Source: Picocystis sp. L7
Taxonomy: Eukaryota > Chlorophyta > Picocystophyceae > Picocystales > Picocystaceae
Assembly (NCBI GenBank): GCA_020975725.1
Contig: QXJR01000024.1
Location: forward strand, 186,001 to 250,000
DNA length: 64,000 nt
Direction of reading: 5' to 3'
Below, piece after piece: positions 9,342-18,635 of the stretch. The notes beneath the pieces are model-generated. The model was not told the origin of the DNA. It ran no database searches and saw only the letters and a program-made list of their open reading frames with translations. Both the position numbers and the translations under genes were made by a program. The stretch's first letter is position 1. Each line of letters starts with the position of its first letter.

Positions 9342-10162
9342 CGGTGTACAATGTTTGGGCAGTTGCACGTGATGTCTCGAGCACCAGCGTTGGCACTTGC
9401 TGGTTTTCGAAACTGTTCAATCGACAATAAAGCTTTGTCCGCATGTGTCAGCAAGACAATATTTATTCCACGTTTATGACACGGGAGTCGCGACGCAAGC
9501 TTCCGTCCTTCATTCCCAGCTGCGTGAGTCGGTGGTCGGATTGGCAACTAGGGCCTGGAATGAACGCGCGCTGCGAGTCCTGACGGTCTGCGCCCCTGTA
9601 ATACACAACGGACGATACCCTGGAGTTGTGCACGAGTCACCACGCAGGCCGCACCCAGTTTCGGTGAGGGTGTGCGGTCGCTTCTTCGGTACGCTTGAGG
9701 GGTGGCGATGGGTCCTTGAACCGCACGTTTTCCTTCCATCCTGGGGTCCTTGTGATGTTTTCCCGTGTGGCATCCAGCGCTTTCGTGTGGATTAGACGGA
9801 ACGTTCCCGATGGTCCGTGTCCTCCACGCCGTCCTTTGTTTGCGCAAGGGACGTCCCTTTCCGATCCTCTCCTAAGATTCTCTGCGGTGTCGGAAGGTTG
9901 TGTGCCAAGGTCGTGTCTCTTGCGGTTGGTAAGGCCAGCTCCCTCCCACGTGTTGCGATCCACTCTTCCTCCCCTTCCCTTCCCTCCATCCCGTGCACGT
10001 TTGTTGGGCACGTGAAGATCCCCTTTCTATCGAGTCGGAGGGATTGTTGTGGAAAGCCACCAATGCCTTCCTTTCCAGGCCCGGTTCGACCCAGGAATCG
10101 TCCTGGGGGATCGTCCCACCCTGGGCCCCTTGGATGCCTCCAGGGAAGATCTTTTCCCCCCC
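9342..10162. other. Intergenic region downstream of the EDR2-like gene
   Basis: The first ~90 bp are the 3' UTR, with AATAAA at 9426-9431. Beyond that I find no family-like coding sequence on either strand; the overlapping short frames have inconsistent codon use. Confidence 0.4.
9426..9431 (+). terminator. Polyadenylation signal AATAAA
   Basis: AATAAA lies 84 nt after the EDR2-like stop codon. Confidence 0.5.
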
Positions 10163-11125
10163 GAGCCCTGTTCACATGTCAAGGACCGAGGGGAATCGGG
10201 GGGAGGGGGAAAGGTTCTGGGCATTCACAGGTACCATTTGACCCGGATGGCGAACCGAGTTCGTGAACCGAATATTCGATGGAATTCTCGAGGGACGTGG
10301 ACGTGTCCTCCCTTCGGTCCATCGGGAACGAAAGACCCATGCGCATGCTCGCCTCTCAGTATGCGAACAGTGGGTCGAGGGTGCAATGCCGAGGGCTGTC
10401 GTACGGTGACGGAAGAGGGACAAGAAGAAGACGTGCTGATCGTGGGCACGTCCCACATGCAGCGTGCCAAGGACGAAGGCATGGGAGCGTTGCTGTCACC
10501 TCCGACCCACCGATGCGTACGATGACCTTGCCTTTGGGTCGGTAGGAACAGGAAGACGCTACCTGTGTTGCCGGCATTTTCGCGTCGATGGACGCGGGTA
10601 GCCTATCTTTTGTCGTTTCGAACACGATCGTCGCGCGAGCCTGCGTCCAAGCCAAGTCCTCTCCCTCAGACCCGGTCGATCTTTCATCCGACGATCCTCC
10701 ACGGGCATCGTGGTTCGGAAGCCCGTTCTGTGTTTCGAACCTTTTACTCTTTCGAGACCGAATCGTGTACCGCCATTCCCCGTTTCCCCGGGGTTTCCCT
10801 GCTTCCCCCGAGGTCCAAAATCCTCTGCGTGTCACGTTTTCCTTTCGTACGTGCCCTCCCTCAAAATCTCTTCGTGAAGGGTCCCATTTCGGGTCCCTTG
10901 CCACCCCCCGTGGTTCCCTGGTCCCCCGGGTCCGGGGCCGGTGGGAAGCGGGAATTCCCTCAACGGGGAGCCTCGTTTTTCGATCGCCCCGGAAGGGATG
11001 TTTGGGTTTTATTTACGAAATATTCGCACGAATGCGTGGAGGAAACCTCGGGGGATCATTTGGCTTCCCCGGCTTCCCCGCTTCCCCTGCTTTCCCCGAG
11101 GTCGGGTGACATGTGAACAGGGCTC
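10163..11125. repeat. 963-bp segment bounded by a perfect 19-bp inverted repeat
   Basis: GAGCCCTGTTCACATGTCA at 10163-10181 is repeated in perfect inverse at 11107-11125 (TGACATGTGAACAGGGCTC). Just inside the repeats, both arms continue in weaker G/C-rich similarity (runs of GGGGA). No clear target-site duplication flanks them and no transposase frame lies between them, so this could be a non-autonomous DNA element (MITE-like), an old duplication or a regulatory palindrome. The right arm ends 22 bp before the TraB-gene ATG, so it would sit in that gene's 5' UTR or core promoter. CGAATATTCG lies inside at 10270-10279. Confidence 0.4.
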
Positions 11126-11147
11126 CGGTGTGGAGCTGGCAGCCGCG

Positions 11148-12431
11148 ATGGAGGGGTCTCGCACCCGCTGGCAGGATCGTGCGGTCCGGATCGAGGCCCC
11201 CGAACTGGGGTGCCACGTGGACGTGCTGGGGGTGGCCCACGTGTCTGCCACGTCAGCCGAGGATGCGGTGGGGGCGGTGCGGGGGGAGGGCGCTCGAGTC
11301 CAGGCCGACGCGGTGGTGCTCGAGCTCGACGCACACCGCTTGCGTGCGCTCCTGGAGCGAGAGACGTGGCAGATGGAAGGCCCATCGGGACCCATGAGCA
11401 GCATGGACGTGCTGCATCGATTGGCAAAGGAAGGAACGAAAGGATACGCCACCAGGCTCGTCCATTTCGCCGCACAAGCCGTGCTCGGTGCAGAACCCGG
11501 AGGTGAATTGCGTGCAGCCTACAACGCCGCGAAGCAAGTGGGCGCCATGGTGGTGCTGGGAGACCGACCGGCGAGCATCACCTTGCAGCGGATGGCCGCA
11601 CGTGGACGGACCATGACCCTCGCCTCGGAAGAATGGGAGCTCCTACAGGACCACCACAAGGATGAAGCTGGCAAGAAACCAAACCGAACCGAGGAGATGG
11701 AAGGCGAAAGAGACGAGACGCGCGGGTGGGAGGGATCCAATTCATCCACGCGCAAAAGCAAAGACAATGGCGAAGAGCAGCTCATCAAGGCTGCGGAACG
11801 AGCAGGTTGCAACAACGCCAGAGAAGCCATGAAAGCCTTGCAGAGGATGTTCCGGAAAGGAAGCAATGAACCTATCGTCACCTCCGATCTAAGGGAAGTG
11901 CGCAAGTGCGCCAATGCAGCCATCGAACACACGAGAGACAAAGCGCTCGTGGAAGAACCCGTGGTAGAGAGCAACTTCAGGACCACCCTGCTGGAAGAGA
12001 GGAATCTAATACTGGCCCAGGCCATCAAAGACACCTGCAGGAAATGCAGCAACATGCAAAGAGACGTGCGAGTCGTCGCTGTGGTCGGCGCATCTCACGT
12101 ACCGGGTATCCAAAAAGTTTGGGAACAATGCGATACCCCAGATGCAAGGGCAAAAATCAGCGAATACAACCAGTCCATGCCGTATGATGTTGTATCGCCC
12201 AGATCCAGCTATGCCCTTCTGGGATTGGGGGCCCTTGGAGCAGTATCTCTAGCCAGGCGGTACCCGAAGCTTGTCATCCGAGGGAGCGGGGTAATGGTTG
12301 GTTCTCTCCTGGTGGCTGGAGGCGTGGCACTTCACGGAGCCGTCGAGATGGAGAGACAACTGCAAAGACTGGCAAATGCCAGCAAGCGATTGGCAGAAGA
12401 GGAAGAAATGGGATTCTGGAGCACAGATTAG
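11148..12431 (+). CDS. TraB-domain protein, membrane-anchored
   Basis: The 427-residue product begins MEGSRTRWQD. The TraB/PrgY/GumN-type domain is recognised by its start (VDVLGVAHVSATSAEDAV), the acidic strand (ADAVVLELDAHRLRALLE) and a late glycine-histidine motif (VRVVAVVGASHVPGI). A polar, charged insertion separates the halves. The C-terminus has two hydrophobic spans (YALLGLGALGAVSLA and VMVGSLLVAGGVALHGAV) and a coiled tail. Plant TraB proteins (TRB1/2) sit in the outer mitochondrial membrane and tether it to the ER; a similar location is inferred. The ATG at 11148 is chosen because the frame upstream crosses the inverted repeat and is not protein-like. Confidence 0.75.
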   Translation: MEGSRTRWQDRAVRIEAPELGCHVDVLGVAHVSATSAEDAVGAVRGEGARVQADAVVLELDAHRLRALLERETWQMEGPSGPMSSMDVLHRLAKEGTKGYATRLVHFAAQAVLGAEPGGELRAAYNAAKQVGAMVVLGDRPASITLQRMAARGRTMTLASEEWELLQDHHKDEAGKKPNRTEEMEGERDETRGWEGSNSSTRKSKDNGEEQLIKAAERAGCNNAREAMKALQRMFRKGSNEPIVTSDLREVRKCANAAIEHTRDKALVEEPVVESNFRTTLLEERNLILAQAIKDTCRKCSNMQRDVRVVAVVGASHVPGIQKVWEQCDTPDARAKISEYNQSMPYDVVSPRSSYALLGLGALGAVSLARRYPKLVIRGSGVMVGSLLVAGGVALHGAVEMERQLQRLANASKRLAEEEEMGFWSTD

Positions 12432-12564
12432 TCCGTGGAAATTCAAATGTAGACAAAGAATGGTTGAACGATGGGGCCCTTCCCTCTAGAGAAAGAGCAC
12501 GTTAAATACAGATTTGCCCAAAAGTATACCAGCAACCCCGACAAGCAGTGCAAGGCACCACGCA

Positions 12565-13623
12565 TCACCGAGATGGATGCCCGGAAACACCTGTCAAACC
12601 CCCGAGAGGGCGGTTTCCCGCGTGCTGGGCCTTGTTCCCTTCGGACTGCCACCTGTTACCCATTTCGGTCGCACCATTCCTCAGGTTGCCTATTTGATTG
12701 ATTCTACGTTCCAAGGACTGAATTTCCTGCTCAAGACCACTCTGGGTGCATTGAAACAAGGTGAACGCCCTTTGGTACGCTTCTGTGTCCCGGTCCAGCT
12801 CTGCATCTAGTGATTCCATGCATTCTGATGCACGGATCTTGCTTGTCCTGGCTGCTTCAATGCGCCCTGTCATGTCTTTTGCAAGGAAGTCTAAGAATGC
12901 GGCGAAGGAACTTTCCCCGAATCCGGGCATGAGCACGACGTGTCCCTCCTGTTTTTCAGTGGATGTACCAGGTGGATTGATCGCCAGATGATCCGTTCCT
13001 GCGTTTTGTTGCGTGCAAGCATTGGAAGCTTGTGATGTTTTCAAGAGTGCTCTCTTGGAAGTCTTGTTCACACGTGGCTTTGATGCGTGAAAGTTTGTGC
13101 GTTTCTTTTCTGCTAGCTGCATCACAGTGGTGGCCGCTGCCATGGTGTTGGGTGAGAAGACGGTGTCTGGATGGGTTTTGTTGGTTTCCAGAGGACGGGA
13201 AGGCGTGGTTGCCTTGGCGGCAGGTGTTGTGGCCTGCTCGCTGACTTGTAGCAAAAGATCCAAACCCACCTTTCTTTCACCCTCTACACCTGGAAGCAGT
13301 GATATCTCCTGGTTCGTTGCGCTTGGACAGGCGTTTTCCTTGTCGTGGAGGTCGTCGAGACCGGACTGGACGTGGTCCTTCGCTCGTTTGCCCAGAGGTG
13401 TGCACGGTTCTTCGCTTTCTGCGAAGGCCACGCACTTTTTGGATTCCTTCCTCGCCACAGCTTCCGGAGACGTCGCGAATCGCTTGGGTTTTCTCACGGC
13501 GCGCTTGGCTTTGTTCCACGTCTTGGGCGGGCTGTCGGCCTGGGAACCCACTCCGGATGCGTTCCTCGGCGCTTCTCCTTCCATGTTCGCGCGAACGTTC
13601 CTTTCGTGCTTTCGTTCGTCCAA
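12565..13623 (-). CDS. Unknown nuclear-type protein with a coiled-coil C-terminus
   Basis: The 352-residue frame starts at 13623 (MDERKHERN); the next ATG, at 13584, is also possible. The N-terminal half is basic and low in hydrophobics (NKAKRAVRKPKRFATSP) with a KEN-box-like HDKENACPS, suggesting a nuclear protein with possible APC/C-regulated turnover. The C-terminal ~100 residues (FAAFLDFLAKDMTGRIEAAR, LDAELDRDTEAYQRAFTLF) are heptad-like and probably helical, ending GVSGHPSR. No known family. The paired boxes at 13767-13784 lie 144 bp upstream. Real coding is supported by length and consistent composition. Confidence 0.6.
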   Translation of the reverse strand: MDERKHERNVRANMEGEAPRNASGVGSQADSPPKTWNKAKRAVRKPKRFATSPEAVARKESKKCVAFAESEEPCTPLGKRAKDHVQSGLDDLHDKENACPSATNQEISLLPGVEGERKVGLDLLLQVSEQATTPAAKATTPSRPLETNKTHPDTVFSPNTMAAATTVMQLAEKKRTNFHASKPRVNKTSKRALLKTSQASNACTQQNAGTDHLAINPPGTSTEKQEGHVVLMPGFGESSFAAFLDFLAKDMTGRIEAARTSKIRASECMESLDAELDRDTEAYQRAFTLFQCTQSGLEQEIQSLERRINQIGNLRNGATEMGNRWQSEGNKAQHAGNRPLGGLTGVSGHPSR

Positions 13624-13766
13624 ATGGGTATCCGAAACGCCGGTCGGAAGACTCCGGATCGGACGGGAAGGCCGCCAAACGCGCGTCGGAATGGCGAAGA
13701 TGGCAAGAGCTTTCGCGTTGGGATTCGAATCGAGTCGGTCGACCCGCCCTCCCCAGGTCGATTGGA

Positions 13767-13784
13767 CTTAACTCGAGACTTAAT
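13767..13784. promoter_or_regulatory. Paired GTTAA box between two divergent genes
   Basis: Reading the minus strand, ATTAAG (13784-13779) is followed by GTTAAG (13772-13767), 12 bp start to start, each followed by TC and separated by a CTCGA core. It lies 144 bp upstream of the minus gene at 13623 and 15 bp before a possible plus-strand start at 13799, so it may serve both. Confidence 0.45.
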
Positions 13785-13798
13785 TCGAGGGGGGAAGG

Positions 13799-14333
13799 AT
13801 GGATTGGAGAAAGGAAGGGCAGAGTAAGGCACGGCAGGTGCAGATGGAATGGCGATGCAACGTGTGTGTGCGAGCAGGAAGGACCACAAGTGTACAGGTG
13901 GAGACCTGAAGCGAAACGATGACCCGCGGTCCTGGTCAACAGGGTGGAAAGGGGAGCAATCCTTCGCAGGGTCGAGTTTAAGGGATCGCTTGGAATCGCA
14001 TCCCTGTAACATTCATCGATGGCCCTGCGGTAGTGCCTTTCCTGGAGGGGGGGGCATGGAACGGTTGGTCTAGATGCACAGATGTTTGACGCCAAGAGAA
14101 CCACCGTTTTCTGCGATTCCGGTGGGTCTAAGCCTGCCACATTTGGGGAAGCGTTCACCCATCTTCCTTCCATGCCCCCGGACAAAATCAGAGAACCGGG
14201 TGGCTATGATGCACCAGCAATGGTACAAGCGACAGGAGAAGCAGCTTTGCATATACTTATGGAGGAACAGAGGAGGCAAGGGAAAGGTCCGCAAGTACGT
14301 TCAGCGCCGGGGCGAACGATGCGAGTTGAGTAG
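13799..14333 (+). CDS. Candidate small two-exon gene, unknown
   Basis: A 39-nt exon at 13799..13837 (MDWRKEGQSKARQ) ends at a GTGCAG donor. A later frame at 14082..14333 starts after a CACAG acceptor and joins in phase 0, giving about 96 residues. The second exon (MFDAKRTTVFCDSGGSKPAT, MEEQRRQGKGPQVRSAPGRT) has coding-like composition. The alternative is a minus-strand exon near 14050, preceded by a good polypyrimidine-AG and encoding RHYRRAIDECYRDAIP. The two readings compete and I cannot decide between them. No family recognised. Confidence 0.25.
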
Positions 14334-14552
14334 GGGCGTGCGCTTCTCAATGCGAACTGCCTTGGTGCAGATGGGAGAAGCGTAACAGATGCGCGATAGG
14401 CATGTTCCATTCAAAATGCTGGTTTTGTACTGTAGAAATTACCCGTAGAATCAAGGGCACGGACAGCAATGATGCGATGCAGAAAGTGCGCCGCACCTGC
14501 ACCGCCCACCAACCTCCTTTTCCCCCACCAAGTTCGAGAGGTTTTGCCATGC

Positions 14553-15149
14553 TTACGCATGTGCATGGACATTCCTGCAGACCTCCAGCTGGACGTCTCC
14601 TGCCAGGCTGAGGATGTCCCCTCCGCACAGCAATCTCCTTTCCTTGCGCACCAGCTTCTCTTCGTTGATCTTGGTCCCGTTGGTGCTTCCCAAGTCCGTC
14701 ACAAAGATCTTGTCCCCGTTTTCTTCCATTTCGATCTTCATGTGTTTCCTGCTGACCGTGTCGAAATCGACCACAGCATCCACGTTCGGCGTGTCTCTGC
14801 CGATGATCAGCTCTTTTTTGTTCTTTTCCTTGAAGAGGTTGGTGAGGTTGATGGGTTCGAAGGCCGCACATGGATCGTCCTTCATGCTGCTCAGCACCCC
14901 GCCTCCGGCCTGCCACTCTCCATGCACGTCGTCTCCTTCCGCGCCTCCCTTGTACGTCCCTGACGTGCGCTTTGCATCGCATCCAGGCAAGTCCAACACC
15001 CATTCGTAGTTGTCTGCGACGGCGACTGCACCCTCCATCCGGGCCGGACGGGCGGTCAGGCGCGCAGGACGCGTGATGCGCCTTCCGGAGAGTCCTGTGG
15101 ACCTCCTGGAGGCCATGGAGGCGCGCGTTGCGACGCTGGAAGAGGCCAT
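14553..15149 (-). CDS. Plastid-type FHA-domain protein
   Basis: The 198-residue product has an S/R/A-rich N-terminus (MASSSVATRASMASRRS) without acids over the first ~35 residues, fitting a chloroplast transit peptide. A forkhead-associated domain fills the C-terminal half: GRD at 117-119, SRKH at 133-136 and GSTNGT at 154-159, the residues that bind phosphothreonine. It resembles the small FHA proteins of the thylakoid or stroma in plants; the partner is unknown. Intronless. Two GTTAAG boxes lie 250-330 bp upstream. Confidence 0.8.
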   Translation of the reverse strand: MASSSVATRASMASRRSTGLSGRRITRPARLTARPARMEGAVAVADNYEWVLDLPGCDAKRTSGTYKGGAEGDDVHGEWQAGGGVLSSMKDDPCAAFEPINLTNLFKEKNKKELIIGRDTPNVDAVVDFDTVSRKHMKIEMEENGDKIFVTDLGSTNGTKINEEKLVRKERRLLCGGDILSLAGDVQLEVCRNVHAHA

Positions 15150-15729
15150 TTTCGCGCGCACGTGCGTGCTCGTTCCTTCCGAAATGACGCGATCACGTGT
15201 CGGAAGCAGGACCTGGTGGTTGGAGGGGGTCCGTCCTCTGCAATACTTGCTCCCCCTCGCGACTTGCACCGGACAAACTTCCGTGGAGAAGGGGGGTCGA
15301 GGAACGCGTGGCGCAGAGGAGGGACGTGTCCTGCAGGCGGTCTCCCACACGACCGAGATCGAAGCATCCAGATCCTCCCCCGGATGTTCACGAAAGTTAA
15401 GTCCTTCGAAGGGAGGGGCGTCCGAGAGGCCCGATCCTCCTCGAAGGGAGTTCGGTCCCTGTGCAAGGAAAGTTAAGCGGATGGTCCCCGGGGGGAGGCG
15501 TGTGGGTCTCGGAGGGGGGGACCCAAGGCATGCCACGTGGCACGTGGTGGAGTGCCAGAGGGACAGGATCTTTCAGGAGCATGGCAGAACGTACCTTGGA
15601 CAGGGCAGGGGGAAGGGCGGTGCTGACATGCAGGCAGGAGGATGGGAAGCAGGGACGTGGACAGGAGAACGACAGGTGAGGAGGCACCCATGAATCACAG
15701 GACGGAAAGGAAGCCAGGGATGCGTACCC
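15150..15729. other. Intergenic region upstream of the FHA gene
   Basis: Contains the FHA promoter, with GTTAAG at 15396-15401 and 15472-15477 (76 bp apart), and the 3' end of the Cache-like gene. The remainder is pyrimidine-rich on the minus strand and shows no convincing coding. Confidence 0.35.
15396..15477. promoter_or_regulatory. Two widely spaced GTTAAG boxes upstream of the FHA gene
   Basis: GTTAAG at 15396-15401 and 15472-15477, both in the context GAAAGTTAAG, 247 and 323 bp from the minus-strand start at 15149. They resemble the paired boxes but at wider spacing, so the assignment is weak. Confidence 0.3.
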
Positions 15730-16482
15730 TCATACCAAACAACCGTTGACGTTGGTGGGAGACACGTCCGTGCCCAACACGCCACAGCGACCATCCCCTT
15801 CCAAGCCGTAGCCCAGGAACTGGGTCGCTCCAAGAAGCGGTGCAGAAGCAAACTGGTACTCGCAAGTGGTGCCCAAGGGATCGTTGCAGCTCTTCTCGTT
15901 GTACCACGGCCTCTGCATGCACGAAAACGGTATGGATGGATCGTGCCACGAACCTTGCTTCTGGGTCTGGATCAGCTCGTTGGAGTTGAAAACGAATCGA
16001 GTGAATGCGCGATCGCCCAAGTACGGTTCCGACACGACCATGGCCACGCCTCCCTCCGTGCCCTCGCGAATCTGGCTTTCCGATTCCGTAAAATCGGAGC
16101 ACATCTGTTTCCAAGGCGGTGGTGGGTCGATGCAGGAGTTCACCTCTATGAAAACGTCGTCTTCACAGATGTACACCACAGGATTGGGAAAGCTGCCCCC
16201 GTTCACAAACCCATTGAGTGCATTCAGGATCTCCAGGATGGTCCTTCGATCGTTCAAAGACCCTTCTACCCGTTCTACCGCGGCGGCCATCTTCTGTAAC
16301 ACGGAAGGCACGTCTTTTCCGTTCTGCTTGGTTTGGATGCACTTTCCCAGCACTTCACTGCTGGTTCCCAACACGCTGCAAGGTTTGTGGTAGCACTCTC
16401 CTTCCCGTCCGTTGCACGCCCTTGCTACGCCCATCCACAGGACGAGGCACCAAAGCGCGATGTTTCTGTGCCTAGGATCCAT
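15730..16482 (-). CDS. Secreted cysteine-rich protein with Cache-like features
   Basis: The 250-residue product opens with a clear signal peptide (RNIALWCLVLWMGVARACNG) after MDPRH. The mature part has many Cys. It includes YICEDDVFIEVNSCIDPPPP, RPWYNEKSC and, near its end, GVLGTDVSP. RPWY followed downstream by a GVxGxD strand is typical of extracellular Cache sensor domains, which usually bind small ligands and precede a membrane span. Here the frame stops directly after that strand (NGCLV). A GTATGAGG overlapping the stop could instead be a donor to an unseen 3' exon. The Cache assignment rests on motifs only. The frame is open upstream to 16908, but the signal peptide favours the start at 16482. 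Confidence 0.5.
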   Translation of the reverse strand: MDPRHRNIALWCLVLWMGVARACNGREGECYHKPCSVLGTSSEVLGKCIQTKQNGKDVPSVLQKMAAAVERVEGSLNDRRTILEILNALNGFVNGGSFPNPVVYICEDDVFIEVNSCIDPPPPWKQMCSDFTESESQIREGTEGGVAMVVSEPYLGDRAFTRFVFNSNELIQTQKQGSWHDPSIPFSCMQRPWYNEKSCNDPLGTTCEYQFASAPLLGATQFLGYGLEGDGRCGVLGTDVSPTNVNGCLV

Positions 16483-16917
16483 CCCCTTCCCGTTCCCAGT
16501 TCTACGTACGCCTGCAGCAGCACCGTCGACGCGACTGGTTCCGAATCCACCTCTCCATCCCATCCCTTGTCCTTCGTGCGTCCACTGCCGTTCCATTCCT
16601 GGCTCGCTTTCCACCGCTTCGCTTCCGAATCGTATCTTCAACTCCTCCTGCGTCTTCGAATTCCTTCGAGATTCCCTTTCGAGGTCTCCTAGAGGCAACA
16701 ATTCCGCCACGAAAGGCGCGCGTCGGCCGTCGTCGTCGGCCGTCGTCTCCTGCTTCCCTCGTGGATTAACTCGAAGGTTAACTTCGGGACGAGGGTGGGG
16801 GTGTCCCTGTCCTCGACTCCCTTCGATCCGTCCGAGAAAGGGACCCCTCCCTCGGACGGTCCGAGACGAAGCGGGGAGAGCATGGGATGGGTGGAAGCAG
16901 GATGCCATGGAGGCGAG
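16483..16917. other. Intergenic region with promoter boxes
   Basis: Upstream region of the Cache-like gene; open in its frame but basic and low-complexity. The paired box at 16765-16782 is the only recognised element. Confidence 0.4.
16765..16782. promoter_or_regulatory. Paired GTTAA box upstream of the Cache-like gene
   Basis: ATTAAC (16765-16770) and GTTAAC (16777-16782) are 12 bp apart start to start. On the plus strand each is followed by TCGA or TTCG. They lie about 285 bp upstream of the minus-strand start at 16482. Confidence 0.5.
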
Positions 16918-17637
16918 TTAAGCGAAGGAGTTCACCGAAGAGCACACGTCGACGTCCACGGCCATGGCGGTGCGCAGCCTGGCGCGCGCCTCGCCGCCGC
17001 GCAAGAAGTCCTGCAGCGTCTTCCTCCTGCGAAAGGCGAGCAGCATGGTCTGCAGGGGCAAGGCGCGATCCTGCACGTCCTCCTTCGCACCCGCGGCGTC
17101 CGAAGCCACCACTTCGGACGCCGACTGGCCGATCTGTTGCGCCATGAGCGCACGAAACTCCTGCTGGTCGATCTCGCCGTTGCCGTCCGCGTCGATCTGC
17201 TGCATCAGACGGATCACGTGGGACTTGCTGGCGGAGACGCCCAGCATCTGGAACGCCTTGAGCAGCTCGTCCGGATCCAACGTGCCGGAGTCGTCCTCGT
17301 CCAACAGCTCGAAGCAATCGTCCATCTCGCGACGCTCCTTCGCACTCAAGTTGCGAGGGACCGTCGGACGACCGTGCTTGAGCAACCAGGCGTTCGTGCG
17401 CGCTGCAAGGGCTCTCGACTGCCGCCGTGCACGCACCACACGCGAACGAGCCGAGGTCGACGTGGACGAGGCGTCCATGCCTCGCCGACGGGCCCGCAGT
17501 AGACGCTTCCTTTCCGCTGAAAACGAATTCCAAGCTCCAATGGCGTGCCTCAGGGATCCAAGCAACCCCTCATGCGTCCTCGTCCACCTCGAAAAGGCAA
17601 GCGCGCGCTCGGAAGCGACCACATGTGGACCGGTCAA
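16918..17637 (-). CDS. EF-hand calcium-binding protein
   Basis: The 239-residue frame has one EF-hand pair: loop 1 DEDDSGTLDPDE (about 113-124) and loop 2 DADGNGEIDQQE (about 149-160), both with complete calcium ligands. The helices between them (LLKAFQMLGVSASKSHVIRL) are calmodulin/centrin-like. The first ~90 residues are basic and Arg/Ser-rich, and the C-terminal ~70 (LLAFRRRKTLQDFLRGGEAR) are basic and helical. The start is uncertain: a good acceptor (TCGTTTTCAG) lies inside the N-terminal part, so an upstream exon may exist. A CGAATATTC element sits 15 bp upstream of the ATG. Confidence 0.7.
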   Translation of the reverse strand: MTGPHVVASERALAFSRWTRTHEGLLGSLRHAIGAWNSFSAERKRLLRARRRGMDASSTSTSARSRVVRARRQSRALAARTNAWLLKHGRPTVPRNLSAKERREMDDCFELLDEDDSGTLDPDELLKAFQMLGVSASKSHVIRLMQQIDADGNGEIDQQEFRALMAQQIGQSASEVVASDAAGAKEDVQDRALPLQTMLLAFRRRKTLQDFLRGGEARARLRTAMAVDVDVCSSVNSFA

Positions 17638-18497
17638 CGTCGAAATCGGTGCGAATATTCTCTACCGAAGCAAGGGAACGAAAAGTCGTGTCCAATCCAC
17701 TCCGGATATGGAATCGGAGCTCGTCCCAAACGCCACGTCCGCGATGAAAAGGAACGGCAAAGCAACCAAGGCGGAGGAAAGGTATGGGTTAGAGAATGCC
17801 CGACGCATAGCGCGAACGATGGGCTCGAATGCGAGGTACGGCTTGGCGGGCAACGATACCTCTCGCAAGGACAACAAAGCATCATACACTCAACTCGCCA
17901 AACTCTTCTTGTGCGTTGATGTCGGGCACCAAAAATGGTACGTGTCCTCTAGGTAGGAACGGTGGCCTTGAGGATCAAGGTTGTCTGCGTCAGTCCCGTT
18001 TCCCGTCGTGGAACAGCAAGAGCGATTGCCTTGCGCAACTTTCCTCATTAAAAGATCCGGCCATCTTGACATCACTACCACGAAAGAACCATCCTTTCCA
18101 CCCCATCGGCACAATTTCGTCCTTGGACTTTTTTTGTGCCTTGGAAATGGACATCCGTGCCTGTTTTCCAACGTAAAAAATCCAAACTCCTTTCTTGACG
18201 GTATGGATTCTTTCACGAGGCATGTCCTATCCGTCCTCCTCGCTTGGAAACCTCGATTGGCTCGATTCTCCTGCGGACGTGGACTTGACCCCGGTACGAA
18301 TCTCTCCCTTTCCTTTTCGATTGCTCCCGAGGTAGCAAGGCGAGATACGCCGTTCTACACCCACCCCTTACCCTGGCTCCATCGTCCCCCTCCGCTCCTC
18401 TCTTCACCCCCACCACGTGGTCATGGGGCTGGTGGTTGGCATGCACCACCACCCATCCCTCACACAAACACATATGCACACACTCTCCATGACTGCT
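17638..18497. other. Divergent intergenic region with unresolved coding-like fragments
   Basis: On the minus strand, one frame near 17664-17820 encodes a hydrophobic stretch (YLSSALVALPFLFIADVAF). Another, near 17890-17960, reads PFLVPDINAQEEFGELS up to a GTATGA donor. A third starts at 18223 (MPRERIHTVKKGVWIF). These could be 5' exons of the EF-hand gene or of a separate small gene, but I could not join them in phase. CGAATATTC lies at 17652-17660. Confidence 0.3.
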
Positions 18498-18580
18498 CTC
18501 TCCCTCCCCTCTCTGTGTCTGTCTCTCCCTCCCCTCTCTGTGTCTGTCTCTCCCTCCCCTCTCTGTGTCTGTCTCTCCCT
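18498..18580 (+). repeat. 25-bp pyrimidine-rich tandem repeat, 3.3 copies
   Basis: Three perfect copies of a CTCTCCCTCC...TGTGTCTGT unit of 25 bp run at 18498-18522, 18523-18547 and 18548-18572, with a partial fourth. The tract ends 55 bp before the DJ-1-like ATG, so it is in the promoter or 5' UTR. Confidence 0.85.
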
Positions 18581-18635
18581 GTAACGCTCTCTGGATGTCC
18601 ATTCCTTCGACATCAGTCGACGACCGTTGGAAGCG

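Noticed and set aside
13277-14185. 302-residue minus-strand ORF overlapping the unknown coiled-coil gene
   Set aside because: Arg/Ser-rich shadow frame of the gene at 12565-13623. A possible true exon near 14050 is mentioned under the small plus-strand gene.
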